The notes under the pieces are model-generated. The model saw only the letters and a program-made list of their open reading frames with translations, was not told the DNA's origin and did not search any database. Below, piece after piece: positions 1 through 9,210 of a DNA stretch of 52,206 nucleotides (position 1 is its first letter; the number at the start of each line of letters is the position of its first letter). This stretch comes from a bacterium (GTDB taxonomy: Bacteria; Patescibacteriota; Minisyncoccia; UBA6257; 2-01-FULL-56-20): the NCBI GenBank assembly GCA_021780195.1, contig JAJXZE010000019.1, forward strand, positions 1 through 52,206. The letters run 5' to 3'. The position numbers and the translations under genes were made by a program.

Positions 1-114
1 TTCCGCGGGATTCAGGGCGAGGATCACGACTGTGGCGAGGATGGCGATGATCGCGATCACGACCAGAAGCTCGATCAGGGTGAAGGCCTTGCGGGAGGAA
101 GAGTGCGATTTCAT
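1..114 (-). CDS. Type IV pilin/prepilin-like protein, N-terminal part (runs off left edge)
   Basis: Reverse complement reads MKSHSSSRKAFTLIELLVVIAIIAILATVVILALNPAE, a class III signal/N-methylation motif; absent from the ORF track because it is truncated. Upstream TATACT and GAGGT. Confidence 0.85.
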   Translation of the reverse strand, partial: MKSHSSSRKAFTLIELLVVIAIIAILATVVILALNPAE

Positions 115-163
115 TACCTCATTAGTATAGCAGATGGGAGAAAAGAAGCGTCAGCGAGATAAA

Positions 164-188
164 CAAAAAAACCGCCCGGAGGCGGTTT
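164..188 (-). terminator. Rho-independent terminator
   Basis: AAACCGCC-TCCG-GGCGGTTTTTTTG on minus strand. Confidence 0.85.
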
Positions 189-342
189 CATTTTCCTTGA
201 ATAGGTCTTACTCTGCGGCGGCTTCCGCGTTGGACAACAAATGGGATGGTCCGCGGGGACCCGAGGGTCGGCGCGAGACGGATCCCTCGGTTGGGATTAT
301 TGCTTGGTCGGAGCGCCTGTGGGAGGGGCGAGTAAGACCTGT
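164..342 (-). ncRNA. Candidate free-standing rod-shaped ncRNA (6S-like shape) with own promoter and terminator
   Basis: 11-bp perfect closing helix AGGTCTTACTC(203-213)/GAGTAAGACCT(330-340); inner pairing GGCGcTCCG/CGGAaGCCGCC and apical CCGAGGG/CCCTCGG; TTGACT about 30 nt upstream; hairpin plus T-run at 164-188. Confidence 0.45.
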
Positions 343-418
343 TTCCATTTTCGGACCGCAGGGTGAAAAGTCAAGAAAAAATGTTGAAAACATGTGGGCA
401 TCCTGTGGGTGAACCGAT

Positions 419-2446
419 TTAACGCCGCTTCTCCGCCGTTTTCGCCGCGGGCTTCTTTTTCTGAAATTCTTTCTGAAGCTCCCTTATCTCATCCCGCAGA
501 ATCGCCGCAAGCTCGAAGTCGAGCCGCTTTGATGCATCCCTCATCTCGCGCTCTTTCTCCGCGACGAGCTTCGCGACCGCCGTTTCCGACTTCGGCACCG
601 GTTTCATCTCGAGCGCCAGGAGCTTGTCTACATTCGGCAGGATGTCCGTGATCGCCTTCACGATCGTCCGCGGCGTGATGCCGTGCCTTTCGTTATAGGC
701 GACCTGCAGGACGCGCCGGCGCTCGGTCTCTCGCACGGCGCGCTCGATCGACCCCGTGATCTGGTCCGCATACATCATGACTTCGCCGTCCGCGTTCCTC
801 GCCGCGCGGCCGATCGTCTGCACGAGCGAAACCTCGCTCCGGAGGAATCCCTCCTTGTCCGCGTCGAGGATCGCGACGAGCGACACTTCGGGAAGGTCGA
901 GGCCTTCGCGGAGCAGGTTCACGCCGACCAGCACCTCGATCTTTCCGCGCCGCAGATCGGTCAGGATCTTTATGCGGTCGAGCGTCTTCACATCGCTGTG
1001 GAGATAATTCACTTTGATCTTCCGCTCCTCGAGATACGCCGAAAGGTCCTCGGCCATGCGTTTGGTAAGGGTCGTGACGAGCACGCGCTCGTGCCGCGCC
1101 ACGCGCGCCTCGATGCGCGGGATGAGGTCCTCCACCTGGCCGCGCGCGGGGCGGATCGTGATCCTGGGGTCCACGAGGCCAGTCGGCCGGATGATCTGCT
1201 CCACGATCTGGGCGCTCCTTTCCTTCTCGTACTCTCCCGGCGTCGCCGACGTATAGATCGTCTGGCCCGTGCGCTTTTCAAATTCCGCAAAGCGCAGGGG
1301 GCGATTGTCCGCCGCCGAGGGGAGCCGGAAGCCGTACTCCACGAGCGTCTTCTTGCGCGCCGCGTCGCCGTTATACATCCCCGCGAGCTGGGGCACCGTC
1401 ATATGCGATTCGTCGATGATCGTAAGGAACGCGGGCGACCCGTCCTCGTGATGGGGGAAATAATCGAGGAGGGTGTCCGGCGGCTCGCCCGCCGCGCGGC
1501 CCGAAAGATGGCGCGAATAGTTCTCGATGCCATGGCAATAGCCCACCTCGCGCATCATCGCAATGTCGAACTTCGTGCGCCGCTCCAGCCGCTCGGCTTC
1601 GAGATACTTTTTTTCCTTCGCAAAAAGCGCGAGTTGTCCCTTAAGCTCTTTCTGGATTTCCTTGACCGCCCGCTCGCGCGCCGGCTCCTCCGTGATAAAG
1701 TGCTTCGCGGGCGCGAAGATCACTTCCGGCACCTGCGGCGTGGCCCCGGGCCGGAAACCGGCCACCGGATCCACCTCGTAGATCGCCCGTATCACATCCC
1801 CCGCCGCTTCAAGAACGTAGATGACTTCGCGGTCCGCGGGCATGATCTCCCAGTGCTCGCCGCGCAGGCGATACGTACCGCGCGTGAGGTCGGCGTTCGT
1901 GCGCGTGAACTGGAGCGAGACGAGCTTCCGCGCGAACGACTTTCGTTCGATGCGGTCCCCCACCTTGAAGCGCGAAATGTTCTCCGCATAAACCTCTGGC
2001 GCGCCGAGTCCGTAGATGCAGGAAACCGACGCCACGACGATCACGTCGGGCCGCGTGAGGAGCGCCGTGGTCGCCGCGTGGCGGAGCTTGTCGATCTCGT
2101 CGTTGATGAGCGCTTCCTTATCGATATAGGTATCGCTCGAGGGGATATACGCCTCCGGCTGGTAATAGTCGTAGTAGGAAACAAAATAATTCACCGAGTT
2201 CTTCGGGAAAAGTTCGCGGAATTCGTTCGTGAGCTGGGCGGCGAGGGTCTTGTTATGGGCGATGACGAGCGTCGGCCGGTTCACCGCCGCGATCACGTTC
2301 GCCATCGTGAAGGTCTTCCCCGAACCCGTGACGCCGAGGAGCGTCTGGTCGCGGTATCCCTTTCCGAGGCCTTTGACGAGCGAAGCGATCGCCTTCGGCT
2401 GGTCCCCCGCCGGCTTGTTGCCGGAAATCAATTCAAAGTGATCCAT
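419..2446 (-). CDS. uvrB: Excinuclease ABC subunit B
   Basis: GVTGSGKTFTMANVI, YYDYYQPEAYIPSSDTYIDKEA, C-terminal UVR motif. Confidence 0.98.
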   Translation of the reverse strand: MDHFELISGNKPAGDQPKAIASLVKGLGKGYRDQTLLGVTGSGKTFTMANVIAAVNRPTLVIAHNKTLAAQLTNEFRELFPKNSVNYFVSYYDYYQPEAYIPSSDTYIDKEALINDEIDKLRHAATTALLTRPDVIVVASVSCIYGLGAPEVYAENISRFKVGDRIERKSFARKLVSLQFTRTNADLTRGTYRLRGEHWEIMPADREVIYVLEAAGDVIRAIYEVDPVAGFRPGATPQVPEVIFAPAKHFITEEPARERAVKEIQKELKGQLALFAKEKKYLEAERLERRTKFDIAMMREVGYCHGIENYSRHLSGRAAGEPPDTLLDYFPHHEDGSPAFLTIIDESHMTVPQLAGMYNGDAARKKTLVEYGFRLPSAADNRPLRFAEFEKRTGQTIYTSATPGEYEKERSAQIVEQIIRPTGLVDPRITIRPARGQVEDLIPRIEARVARHERVLVTTLTKRMAEDLSAYLEERKIKVNYLHSDVKTLDRIKILTDLRRGKIEVLVGVNLLREGLDLPEVSLVAILDADKEGFLRSEVSLVQTIGRAARNADGEVMMYADQITGSIERAVRETERRRVLQVAYNERHGITPRTIVKAITDILPNVDKLLALEMKPVPKSETAVAKLVAEKEREMRDASKRLDFELAAILRDEIRELQKEFQKKKPAAKTAEKRR

Positions 2447-2615
2447 GGGAGTACGGTGGTGTTCATACTGTAAGCGTTTGCGCCTCCGCGGTCAACGCGA
2501 CCCGCAGATAACAAAAACCGCTCCTCGCCTCACACGAAGAACGGCTTTTGATAGTTTTTGCGAACTACGGGATTCATTCTAGCAGATGCCCGAAGATCCG
2601 GCACTGTGGATAAAA

Positions 2616-3260
2616 TCAGAGCTTCGTGAGCGGACAAAGCTCGTGCCGATGAGGCCGGGCGGGGCAGTACGCGCGGCCATAATCAATGAGGAGATAGGTC
2701 GCCTCGAACCACTGCTTTTTCGGAATGATGGCCATAAGATCGCGTTCTATCTTCTCCGGCGTCTTCTCGCGAGAAAGACCCAGCACGTGCGAGAGGCGCA
2801 TGACGTGCGTATCGACCGCGATCCCTTCGACGACGCCGTACGCATTCCCAAGGATCACGTTCGCGGACTTCCTGCCGACGCCGGGAATCGTGACCATCTC
2901 GGCCATCGTCTTCGGCAAACGTCCGTGGAATTCCTTCCGCACCTCGCGCGCGGCGGCGAGGATGTTGCGGGCTTTATTGCGGAAGAATCCCGTCTCGCGG
3001 ATGTCGCGCTCGAACTCCCGCGGATCCGCCTTCACGTAGTCGTCGAGCGTCCGGTATTTCCTGAAAAGGCGTGCGGTCACCTCGTTCACCTTTTTGTCCG
3101 TGCACTGCGCGGAAAGCTCCACGGCCACCAGAAGCTCCCAGTTCGTGCGATAACGGAGCGCGATCGTAGCGTGCGGAAAAAGTTTCTTCAACGCACGCAA
3201 GATTTTCGCGGCGCGGCGTTTCTGCGCGGGAAGTGCTTCGGGAACGATCATACGGATCAT
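2616..3260 (-). CDS. nth: Endonuclease III-like HhH-GPD DNA glycosylase
   Basis: TIPGVGRKSANVILGNAYG...VDTHVMRLSHVLGL; start taken at MIRMIVPEALPAQ. Confidence 0.93.
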   Translation of the reverse strand: MIRMIVPEALPAQKRRAAKILRALKKLFPHATIALRYRTNWELLVAVELSAQCTDKKVNEVTARLFRKYRTLDDYVKADPREFERDIRETGFFRNKARNILAAAREVRKEFHGRLPKTMAEMVTIPGVGRKSANVILGNAYGVVEGIAVDTHVMRLSHVLGLSREKTPEKIERDLMAIIPKKQWFEATYLLIDYGRAYCPARPHRHELCPLTKL

Positions 3261-3331
3261 TATACCGCACGGGCGCCGCATGCGCAGGTCAGTCCGCGCG
3301 CAAATACGCACGCTCCCGTATCGCACCGCCG

Positions 3332-4003
3332 TCAGTCCTCGATCTTGTAGCCGAAGCCGTGCACCGTCTTCAGAAGCTTCTTTTTCCGACCCACATCGAT
3401 CTTTTCGCGCAGGAAGCGGATGTGGACGTCAACAGTATTGGTAAACGGATCCGCATTCATGTCCCAGACGTGCTCGAGGATCATGCTCCTCGTAAGGGTC
3501 GTTCCCGGATTCCGCATGAGATATTCAAGAAGGGCGAATTCCTTGCGGTTCAGCTCGATCTTCTTTCCTCCGCGCGAGACGGAGTGGGCATGAGCGTCGA
3601 GCTCGAGGTCGCCCACCCTGAGCAGGGGTCCCGTGATCTTCTTTTCGCGCCGGAGGAGCGCATGCACCCGCGCGAGGAGTTCCGCCACGGAAAACGGCTT
3701 CGAGAGATAATCGTCCGCGCCGAGGTTCAGCGCCTCGATCTTCGTGGTCACGTCGCCCGCGACGGAGAGGATGATGATCGGGAATACGATCCCTTTCTCG
3801 CGGAGTTCGCGGCAGACCTGGAGGCCGTTCAGCGCGCCCGGGAGCTTGATGTCGAAAACGCCGAGGTCATAACCGTTCACCTTCGCCCACAGGAGTCCTT
3901 TCTCCCCCGTCTCCGCCCAGTCGACGGCAAAGCGTTCTTCCTTGAAGCTCTGCACGACGAAGTTCGCGATATCCTTATCGTCCTCGATGATGAGTATTCT
4001 CAT
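3332..4003 (-). CDS. OmpR/PhoB-family response regulator (REC + winged helix)
   Basis: MRILIIEDDKDIANFV, FDIKLPG, LSKPF, C-terminal VDVHIRFLREKI...VHGFGYKIED. Confidence 0.95.
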   Translation of the reverse strand: MRILIIEDDKDIANFVVQSFKEERFAVDWAETGEKGLLWAKVNGYDLGVFDIKLPGALNGLQVCRELREKGIVFPIIILSVAGDVTTKIEALNLGADDYLSKPFSVAELLARVHALLRREKKITGPLLRVGDLELDAHAHSVSRGGKKIELNRKEFALLEYLMRNPGTTLTRSMILEHVWDMNADPFTNTVDVHIRFLREKIDVGRKKKLLKTVHGFGYKIED

Positions 4004-4139
4004 GCCCTTATCATACCGAATCATACATTAAAAGATTCTAAAGTCCCCGGAAGGAGCTGCTGTCAAAATTACTGCCATAAAAACGATTGACGTCAAGTCC
4101 TTTTCCCCTAGAATAAAGCCAGCAGAACCGAAAGCGACC

Positions 4140-4195
4140 CCTCCTGCGGCAAGCCCGGGACGAAAACGCACCGGCCCCGGGGTTGCCGCAGGAGG
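4140..4195 (+). other. Long leader hairpin upstream of small membrane ORF
   Basis: 13-bp inverted repeat CCTCCTGCGGCAA/TTGCCGCAGGAGG with an inner CCCGGG/CCCGGG pairing; preceded by TTGACG...TAGAAT promoter-like boxes. Confidence 0.6.
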
Positions 4196-4434
4196 AAGGT
4201 CAAGATAAGACCGGTGGCAATAAGGTCGGGCCACTTAAACCAGCCCCTCCTCGCACCACTGCCATGAGCGGAGCCATCGGTCTTGCGGCGCTCGTGGTCG
4301 TCTTCGGCATCTTCATGCCCGACGTACTGCGAGCTCTGAGCGTCTTCCTCCTGACGCTCTTTGGCAGGGCGACCGCGTTCCTGAACGCGATCCCGTCGTC
4401 CTACCCGGTGACCGTCCCTGCGACCGGTCACTAA
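4183..4434 (+). CDS. Small hydrophobic protein, unknown function (start uncertain; ATG at 4264)
   Basis: ORF with a TM-like segment followed directly by a terminator. Confidence 0.5.
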   Translation: MPQEEGQDKTGGNKVGPLKPAPPRTTAMSGAIGLAALVVVFGIFMPDVLRALSVFLLTLFGRATAFLNAIPSSYPVTVPATGH

Positions 4435-4438
4435 ACTC

Positions 4439-4468
4439 AAAGGCACCACCCGCGTGGTGCCTTTTTTC
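4439..4468 (+). terminator. Rho-independent terminator
   Basis: AAAGGCACCACCCGCGTGGTGCCTTTTTT. Confidence 0.9.
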
Positions 4469-4523
4469 GTTTCCTCCATCCTTCATCCTTTCCCGTCTCC
4501 GCGGTACCGCCCGCCGCGCCCCG

Positions 4524-5021
4524 CTATTGTCCCGAGGTCGAGGTCGGCGCCTGGACGGAAAGCAGTTCTACCATGAAGTGCAAGGTCGAATTCGGCGGGA
4601 TCGTCGCCACCTGGCGGTCGCCGTAGCCGAGCTCCGGCGGAATCGTGAGGTCGCGCGTGCCGCCCACCTTCATGCCGAGCACGCCGAGATCCCATCCCTT
4701 GATAACCTCCGCCGCGCCGAGCGTGAAGCTGAACGGCTGGTGCCGGTCGTACGAACTGTCGAACTTCGTGCCGTTATCGAGTGTGCCCACGTAATTCACC
4801 GTAACCAGGTCGCCGTTCTCCGCTTCCGCACCCGTCCCCGCCACCACGTCTTTTATTTTAAGATTTTGCATGATTTTTGATTGAGCATCCTGCGCCGCGG
4901 TAATCTGCGCCGCCGTAGTATTCGCGGTGGCTCCTGAGATCGTCCCGGCGTACCACGATCCGAGCGCGATGATTCCCGCCGCGATCAGCACGAACCCAAC
5001 TATGGTTGCCGATTTTTTCAT
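4524..5021 (-). CDS. FKBP-type peptidyl-prolyl cis-trans isomerase, membrane-anchored
   Basis: N-terminal TM; VTVNYVGTLDNGTKFDSSYDR...GWDLGVLGMKVGGTRDLTIPPELGYG. Confidence 0.95.
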   Translation of the reverse strand: MKKSATIVGFVLIAAGIIALGSWYAGTISGATANTTAAQITAAQDAQSKIMQNLKIKDVVAGTGAEAENGDLVTVNYVGTLDNGTKFDSSYDRHQPFSFTLGAAEVIKGWDLGVLGMKVGGTRDLTIPPELGYGDRQVATIPPNSTLHFMVELLSVQAPTSTSGQ

Positions 5022-5029
5022 AGTGGTAT

Positions 5030-5347
5030 TTATGATATTGCGGACCCCGGCGCGACCTCGCGATCCACAGAGAGGAGCACCGGTTCCCCGTCCGCGCCGT
5101 GCGCCGCAAGAAGCATGCCCTGGCTCTCGAGGCCCATTAGCTTCCGCGGCTCGAGATTCGCGACGACCACTATCTCCCGGCCCACGAGAGTTTCCGGCGC
5201 GTATTCCTTGCCGATGCCCGCAAGCACTTGGCGCGGCTCGCCAAGATCGACCTGGAGCTTCACGAGCTTCTCCGAACCATCGACCCGCTCCGCCGCCGTG
5301 ATCTTCGCCACCCGGAGCTCGACATTCCTGAATTCATCGATCGTCAT
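5030..5347 (-). CDS. Stand-alone tRNA-binding OB domain (Trbp111/MetRS C-terminal-like)
   Basis: VELRVAKITAAERVDGSEKLVKLQVDLG...VVANLEPRKLMGLESQGMLLAA. Confidence 0.9.
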   Translation of the reverse strand: MTIDEFRNVELRVAKITAAERVDGSEKLVKLQVDLGEPRQVLAGIGKEYAPETLVGREIVVVANLEPRKLMGLESQGMLLAAHGADGEPVLLSVDREVAPGSAIS

Positions 5348-5359
5348 CGGAAAATGGTA

Positions 5360-5824
5360 TCACTGCTTCCGCTTTTCGCCAAGCGCCCGCTCAAGGCGCT
5401 CAAGGCGTTCCGCGATCGCCCTCGCCTCCCTCCTGATCTCGCCGATCGCGCCGACCTCCATACGCACATCCTGTTCCGTCTTCTCGCTGATCTTCTTGTC
5501 GCCGCGGAGACCCGTGATGATGATCTCGTTCCCGATGAAGTTTGAAACGAAAACGCCCGTCATGAGGAGGACGACGAGGCCGAGCGCGAAACAGAGCGGC
5601 CCGTCCCACCAGACGAGCGTCGGAGGCACCATCGTGGCTCCCGCTCCGGCGACGGACGCCGTGCCCGCAAAGACCTCAACCGCATAGTCCGTAGTGACCC
5701 ATACTCCGCGCCAGAAAAGCACCACCCCTATGCCTCCCACGATCGCATACCAGATCGGATAGTGGCTCAGATAACCGCGCACATGATCCTCAAGCTTGTC
5801 GAAAAAATGAAGGACGGACTTCAT
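5360..5824 (-). CDS. Membrane protein with C-terminal coiled coil, unknown
   Basis: Hydrophobic segments followed by a charged helical tail. Confidence 0.6.
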   Translation of the reverse strand: MKSVLHFFDKLEDHVRGYLSHYPIWYAIVGGIGVVLFWRGVWVTTDYAVEVFAGTASVAGAGATMVPPTLVWWDGPLCFALGLVVLLMTGVFVSNFIGNEIIITGLRGDKKISEKTEQDVRMEVGAIGEIRREARAIAERLERLERALGEKRKQ

Positions 5825-5939
5825 GTTGATTCCGTGTCGTTGCCTTTATTATACCCCGCTCCGGCGCCGGGGCAAAACATGCGACCGATCAAGGGACGCC
5901 GCCCGGACGCCAAGTGCCATATTCCAGCGGTAAATATCC

Positions 5940-6509
5940 TCAATCTCGAATGGGAAGCGCGCGCAGAAATGAATCCAGCTTCGCGAAAAATTCCTCTTTC
6001 GTGCCGTTGTTCTCGATCGTCGCATCCGCATCCGCAATCACGGCGTCCACTTCGTGCGTGCCGGAGTACTGGAGGCGTTCCTGATTTTCCTCTTCCCTGA
6101 AGCGCTCGAGGGTGATCTCGTCGCCCGCGCGCTTCCGCGCGAGGATCCGCGCATACCGCGCTTCGACGGGCGCCTGGACGGCCAGCAGGACGAAACGGTC
6201 CCCAAACGCGCCTCGGAACGCCAAAACCTCGGCGCGGTTTCTGAGCCCGGACACTGCCGTGTCGCGCGCCACTTTTTTCACGATTTCGCCCACCGGATAT
6301 TCGTTCCCGTGAAGTGCCCGCATCTTCGCCGAAAACGCTTTCATACTGGTCCGGTCGAGGGGAATGCCTTCCCTCCGCATATCGGCGCGGATGAAATCTC
6401 CCGACGAAAAATGGACGAATCCTTTCGTCTCAAGATATTCCGCGGCGGAATCTTTTCCTGATGCCGGATGGCCGACGACGCCGATCACCCTAGCTTCCTT
6501 ATTTCCCAT
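5940..6509 (-). CDS. P-loop kinase, dephospho-CoA/adenylate kinase-like (UPF0200-like)
   Basis: VIGVVGHPASGKDSAAEYLETKGF...SSGDFIRADMRREG; start MGNKEARV overlaps the secA end. Confidence 0.75.
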   Translation of the reverse strand: MGNKEARVIGVVGHPASGKDSAAEYLETKGFVHFSSGDFIRADMRREGIPLDRTSMKAFSAKMRALHGNEYPVGEIVKKVARDTAVSGLRNRAEVLAFRGAFGDRFVLLAVQAPVEARYARILARKRAGDEITLERFREEENQERLQYSGTHEVDAVIADADATIENNGTKEEFFAKLDSFLRALPIRD

Positions 6510-9207
6510 GGCACTTCTTATATTTCTTCCCTGAACCGCAGGGGCACGGATCATTTCGTCCGACCTTCTTTGCCCCGCCGCCATTTCCACCTTCCGCGGA
6601 ACCGCCGCCCGATGCCCGGAGCGCGCGGGCGTTCGGATTGAGCGCCGCGACCGCGGCGGCCGTGGCCGCGGCGGTGGCGGTGGCGGCGGACGGAGCGAAA
6701 GCCGGCGCATTCGCAAGCTTCAGCACATTCGCGAATACGAGTCCATTGAAGTTGTTCCAGAAATTCTTGTAGAGGGCACTCGCCTCGTGCCGGTATTCGA
6801 CGAGCGGATCGCGCTGGCCGTAGGCGCGGAGGCCCACCGATTCAGAGAGCGCCTCGAGGTCCTCGAGGTGCGTCATCCAGAGCATGTCGAGCACGCTGAG
6901 GAGCTGATTCCGCGCGAGAGGATTTTCGGCCGCCAGAGCGGCCTTTTCCTCAAGAAGCCGCGCCACCGCTTCCCCGTCTTCGAGAATCACGGCGTCATCC
7001 GCCGCGGCGACAATTCCCGCTTCACGGAATGCCTTCCGCAGTACGCGTTCCGCGTTCGCGCGGTCCGTCGACGCGGCGTCGTCCGCGGGCGCCCCGGCCG
7101 GGGAGGCCGCGTCTTCGGCCAGTGCGGCGGGAAGGAGCGCGGCTTCATAATGCGATCTCGCCGCCTCCGCGATCGTCCGCGCCACCGTCTTCTTGTCAAG
7201 CATGCCGAGGATCTCCGTGCGCCGCTGGTACACCGCCGCACGCTGCTTGTTCAGCACGTCATCGTATTCAAGAAGGTGCTTGCGCAGATCAAAATTCGCC
7301 CCTTCCACCTTCTCCTGCGCCTGCGCGACGGCTTTCGATATGAATTTGAAATCGATCGGTTCGTCCTCCGGCAGGTCGAAGCGGTTCATGATCCCGCGGA
7401 GGCGGTCGCCGCCGAAAATGCGGAGAAGGTCGTCCTCGGCCGAGAGGAAAAACTGCGTCGAGCCGGGATCGCCCTGGCGTCCCGCGCGGCCGCGAAGCTG
7501 GTTGTCGATGCGCCGCGCTTCGTGACGCTCGGTGCCGATGACATGCAGGCCGCCCGTCGCGCGCACCTTTTCCGCCTCTTCCGGCGTCGGAGGATTGCCG
7601 CCGAGCAGGATGTCCACGCCGCGGCCCGCCATGTTCGTCGCGACCGTGACCGCGCCGGGCCGCCCGGCCTGCGCGATGATCGCGCCTTCGCGCTCGTTGT
7701 TCTTCGCGTTCAACACCTCGTGCGGGACGCCGGCGCGCGAAAGCGCCGCGTCGAAAAGCTCGTTCTTCGCGATTGAGGTCGTGCCGAGAAGGACGGGCTG
7801 TCCATTCTTGTGGCGCTCCGCAACGTCGCGCACGACGGCGTTCACCTTCGCGTTATAATTTTTGTAAATAAGGTCGTTCAGGTCGCGGCGCGCGAGGGCG
7901 CGGTTCGGCGGGATGCTCACCACCTCAAGCTGGTACACTTTGAAAAATTCCTCGGCGGAGGTCTGCGCGGTGCCCGTCATGCCAGAGATCTTTTCATAGA
8001 GGCGGAAATAGTTCTGGATCGAAATCTTCGCGTACGTGCGGGATTCCTCCTTGACGAGCACGCCCTCCTTCGCTTCGATCGCCTGATGCAACCCCGCCTG
8101 ATACCGCCGGCCCGCGAGCATGCGGCCCGTGAACTCGTCGACGATGATCACCTCGCCGTTTTTCACCACGTAATCGCGGTCGCGGAAAAAGAGCGCCTTT
8201 GCCTTGATGCTCTCCTCAAGATAATGCACAAGGCGGATCTGTTCCGGCGCGTAGATATTCTGGATGCCGAGCGTTCGTTCCACCTTTTCGATTCCGGCGT
8301 CCGTGATGGCCGCCGTTTTCCGCTTCTCGTCCACCTCATAATCCTTGTCTTTCTCGAGGAGCGAAGCGACGCGCGCGAAGGTCTTGTACGCCTCGCTCGA
8401 CTGCTCGTCGGGCGCCGCGATGATCAAGGGCGTTCGCGCCTCGTCGATCAGGATGCTGTCCACCTCGTCGATGACCGCAAAGTGATGTCCCCGCTGGACG
8501 CGATCCTCGATACGGTAGACAAGGTTGTCGCGCAGATAATCGAACCCGAATTCATGGTTCGTCCCGTACGTGATGTCCGCGGCATACGCCTCCCGCCGCG
8601 AGACGGGGCGCAGGAATTCCTGCTGGACAAGGAAGCTCCCCGTCGCGTCGCGCTCCCGGTCGATCAGCGCCTCCGCATCCCCGCTCACCTTCCATTCGGG
8701 GTCGTACAGGAACGCCGCGTTGGGCACCAGGCACGCGACGCTGAGGCCGAGCGTCCGGTAGACCTGTCCCATCCAGACGGCATCGCGGCGGGCAAGATAT
8801 TCATTCACGGTGACCACGTGCGCGCCGCGGCCCGAGAGCGCGTTCAGGTACACCGGCGCGACCGCGGCGAGCGTTTTCCCTTCTCCCGTCATCATTTCAG
8901 CCACCCCGCCCCGGTGAAGCACGAGCCCGCCCAGGAGCTGGACATCGTACGGCCGCTGGCCGAGCGTCCGCCGCGCCGCTTCGCGCGCCAGGGCGAACGC
9001 GCGCGGAAGGATCTCATCCGCAGTGTGCGCCCGCTCCTCGTCCGTCGCGGCCTCCGCGAGACGCGTCCTGAAATCCGCGCTCATGGCCGCGACCGCGGCG
9101 TCCGAAAGCGCCGCCATCCCCGGCTCGAGGGCGTTGATCTCCTGCACGCGCGCTTCGAGGTCCGCAAGCGAGCGGCGGCGGAAAAATTGTTTGAGCGAAT
9201 CAAGCAT
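6499..9207 (-). CDS. secA: Preprotein translocase ATPase SecA
   Basis: MMTGEGKTLAAVAPVYLNAL, VIDEVDSILIDEARTPLII, NMAGRGVDILLGG, C-terminal CPCGSGKKYKKCHG. Confidence 0.99.
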   Translation of the reverse strand: MLDSLKQFFRRRSLADLEARVQEINALEPGMAALSDAAVAAMSADFRTRLAEAATDEERAHTADEILPRAFALAREAARRTLGQRPYDVQLLGGLVLHRGGVAEMMTGEGKTLAAVAPVYLNALSGRGAHVVTVNEYLARRDAVWMGQVYRTLGLSVACLVPNAAFLYDPEWKVSGDAEALIDRERDATGSFLVQQEFLRPVSRREAYAADITYGTNHEFGFDYLRDNLVYRIEDRVQRGHHFAVIDEVDSILIDEARTPLIIAAPDEQSSEAYKTFARVASLLEKDKDYEVDEKRKTAAITDAGIEKVERTLGIQNIYAPEQIRLVHYLEESIKAKALFFRDRDYVVKNGEVIIVDEFTGRMLAGRRYQAGLHQAIEAKEGVLVKEESRTYAKISIQNYFRLYEKISGMTGTAQTSAEEFFKVYQLEVVSIPPNRALARRDLNDLIYKNYNAKVNAVVRDVAERHKNGQPVLLGTTSIAKNELFDAALSRAGVPHEVLNAKNNEREGAIIAQAGRPGAVTVATNMAGRGVDILLGGNPPTPEEAEKVRATGGLHVIGTERHEARRIDNQLRGRAGRQGDPGSTQFFLSAEDDLLRIFGGDRLRGIMNRFDLPEDEPIDFKFISKAVAQAQEKVEGANFDLRKHLLEYDDVLNKQRAAVYQRRTEILGMLDKKTVARTIAEAARSHYEAALLPAALAEDAASPAGAPADDAASTDRANAERVLRKAFREAGIVAAADDAVILEDGEAVARLLEEKAALAAENPLARNQLLSVLDMLWMTHLEDLEALSESVGLRAYGQRDPLVEYRHEASALYKNFWNNFNGLVFANVLKLANAPAFAPSAATATAAATAAAVAALNPNARALRASGGGSAEGGNGGGAKKVGRNDPCPCGSGKKYKKCHGK

Positions 9208-9210
9208 GGC

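Noticed and set aside
240-300. T-box-like GGGATGGTCCGCG
   Set aside because: Resembles AGGGTGGTACCGCG but no plus-strand target gene; better explained as part of the minus-strand ncRNA fold.
380-420. Possible DnaA-box/origin-like TGTTGAAAACATGTGG
   Set aside because: No proper TTATCCACA cluster and no dnaA/dnaN context.
683-2473. 596-aa plus-strand ORF opposite uvrB
   Set aside because: Arg/His-rich shadow ORF caused by high GC; the minus strand is clearly uvrB.
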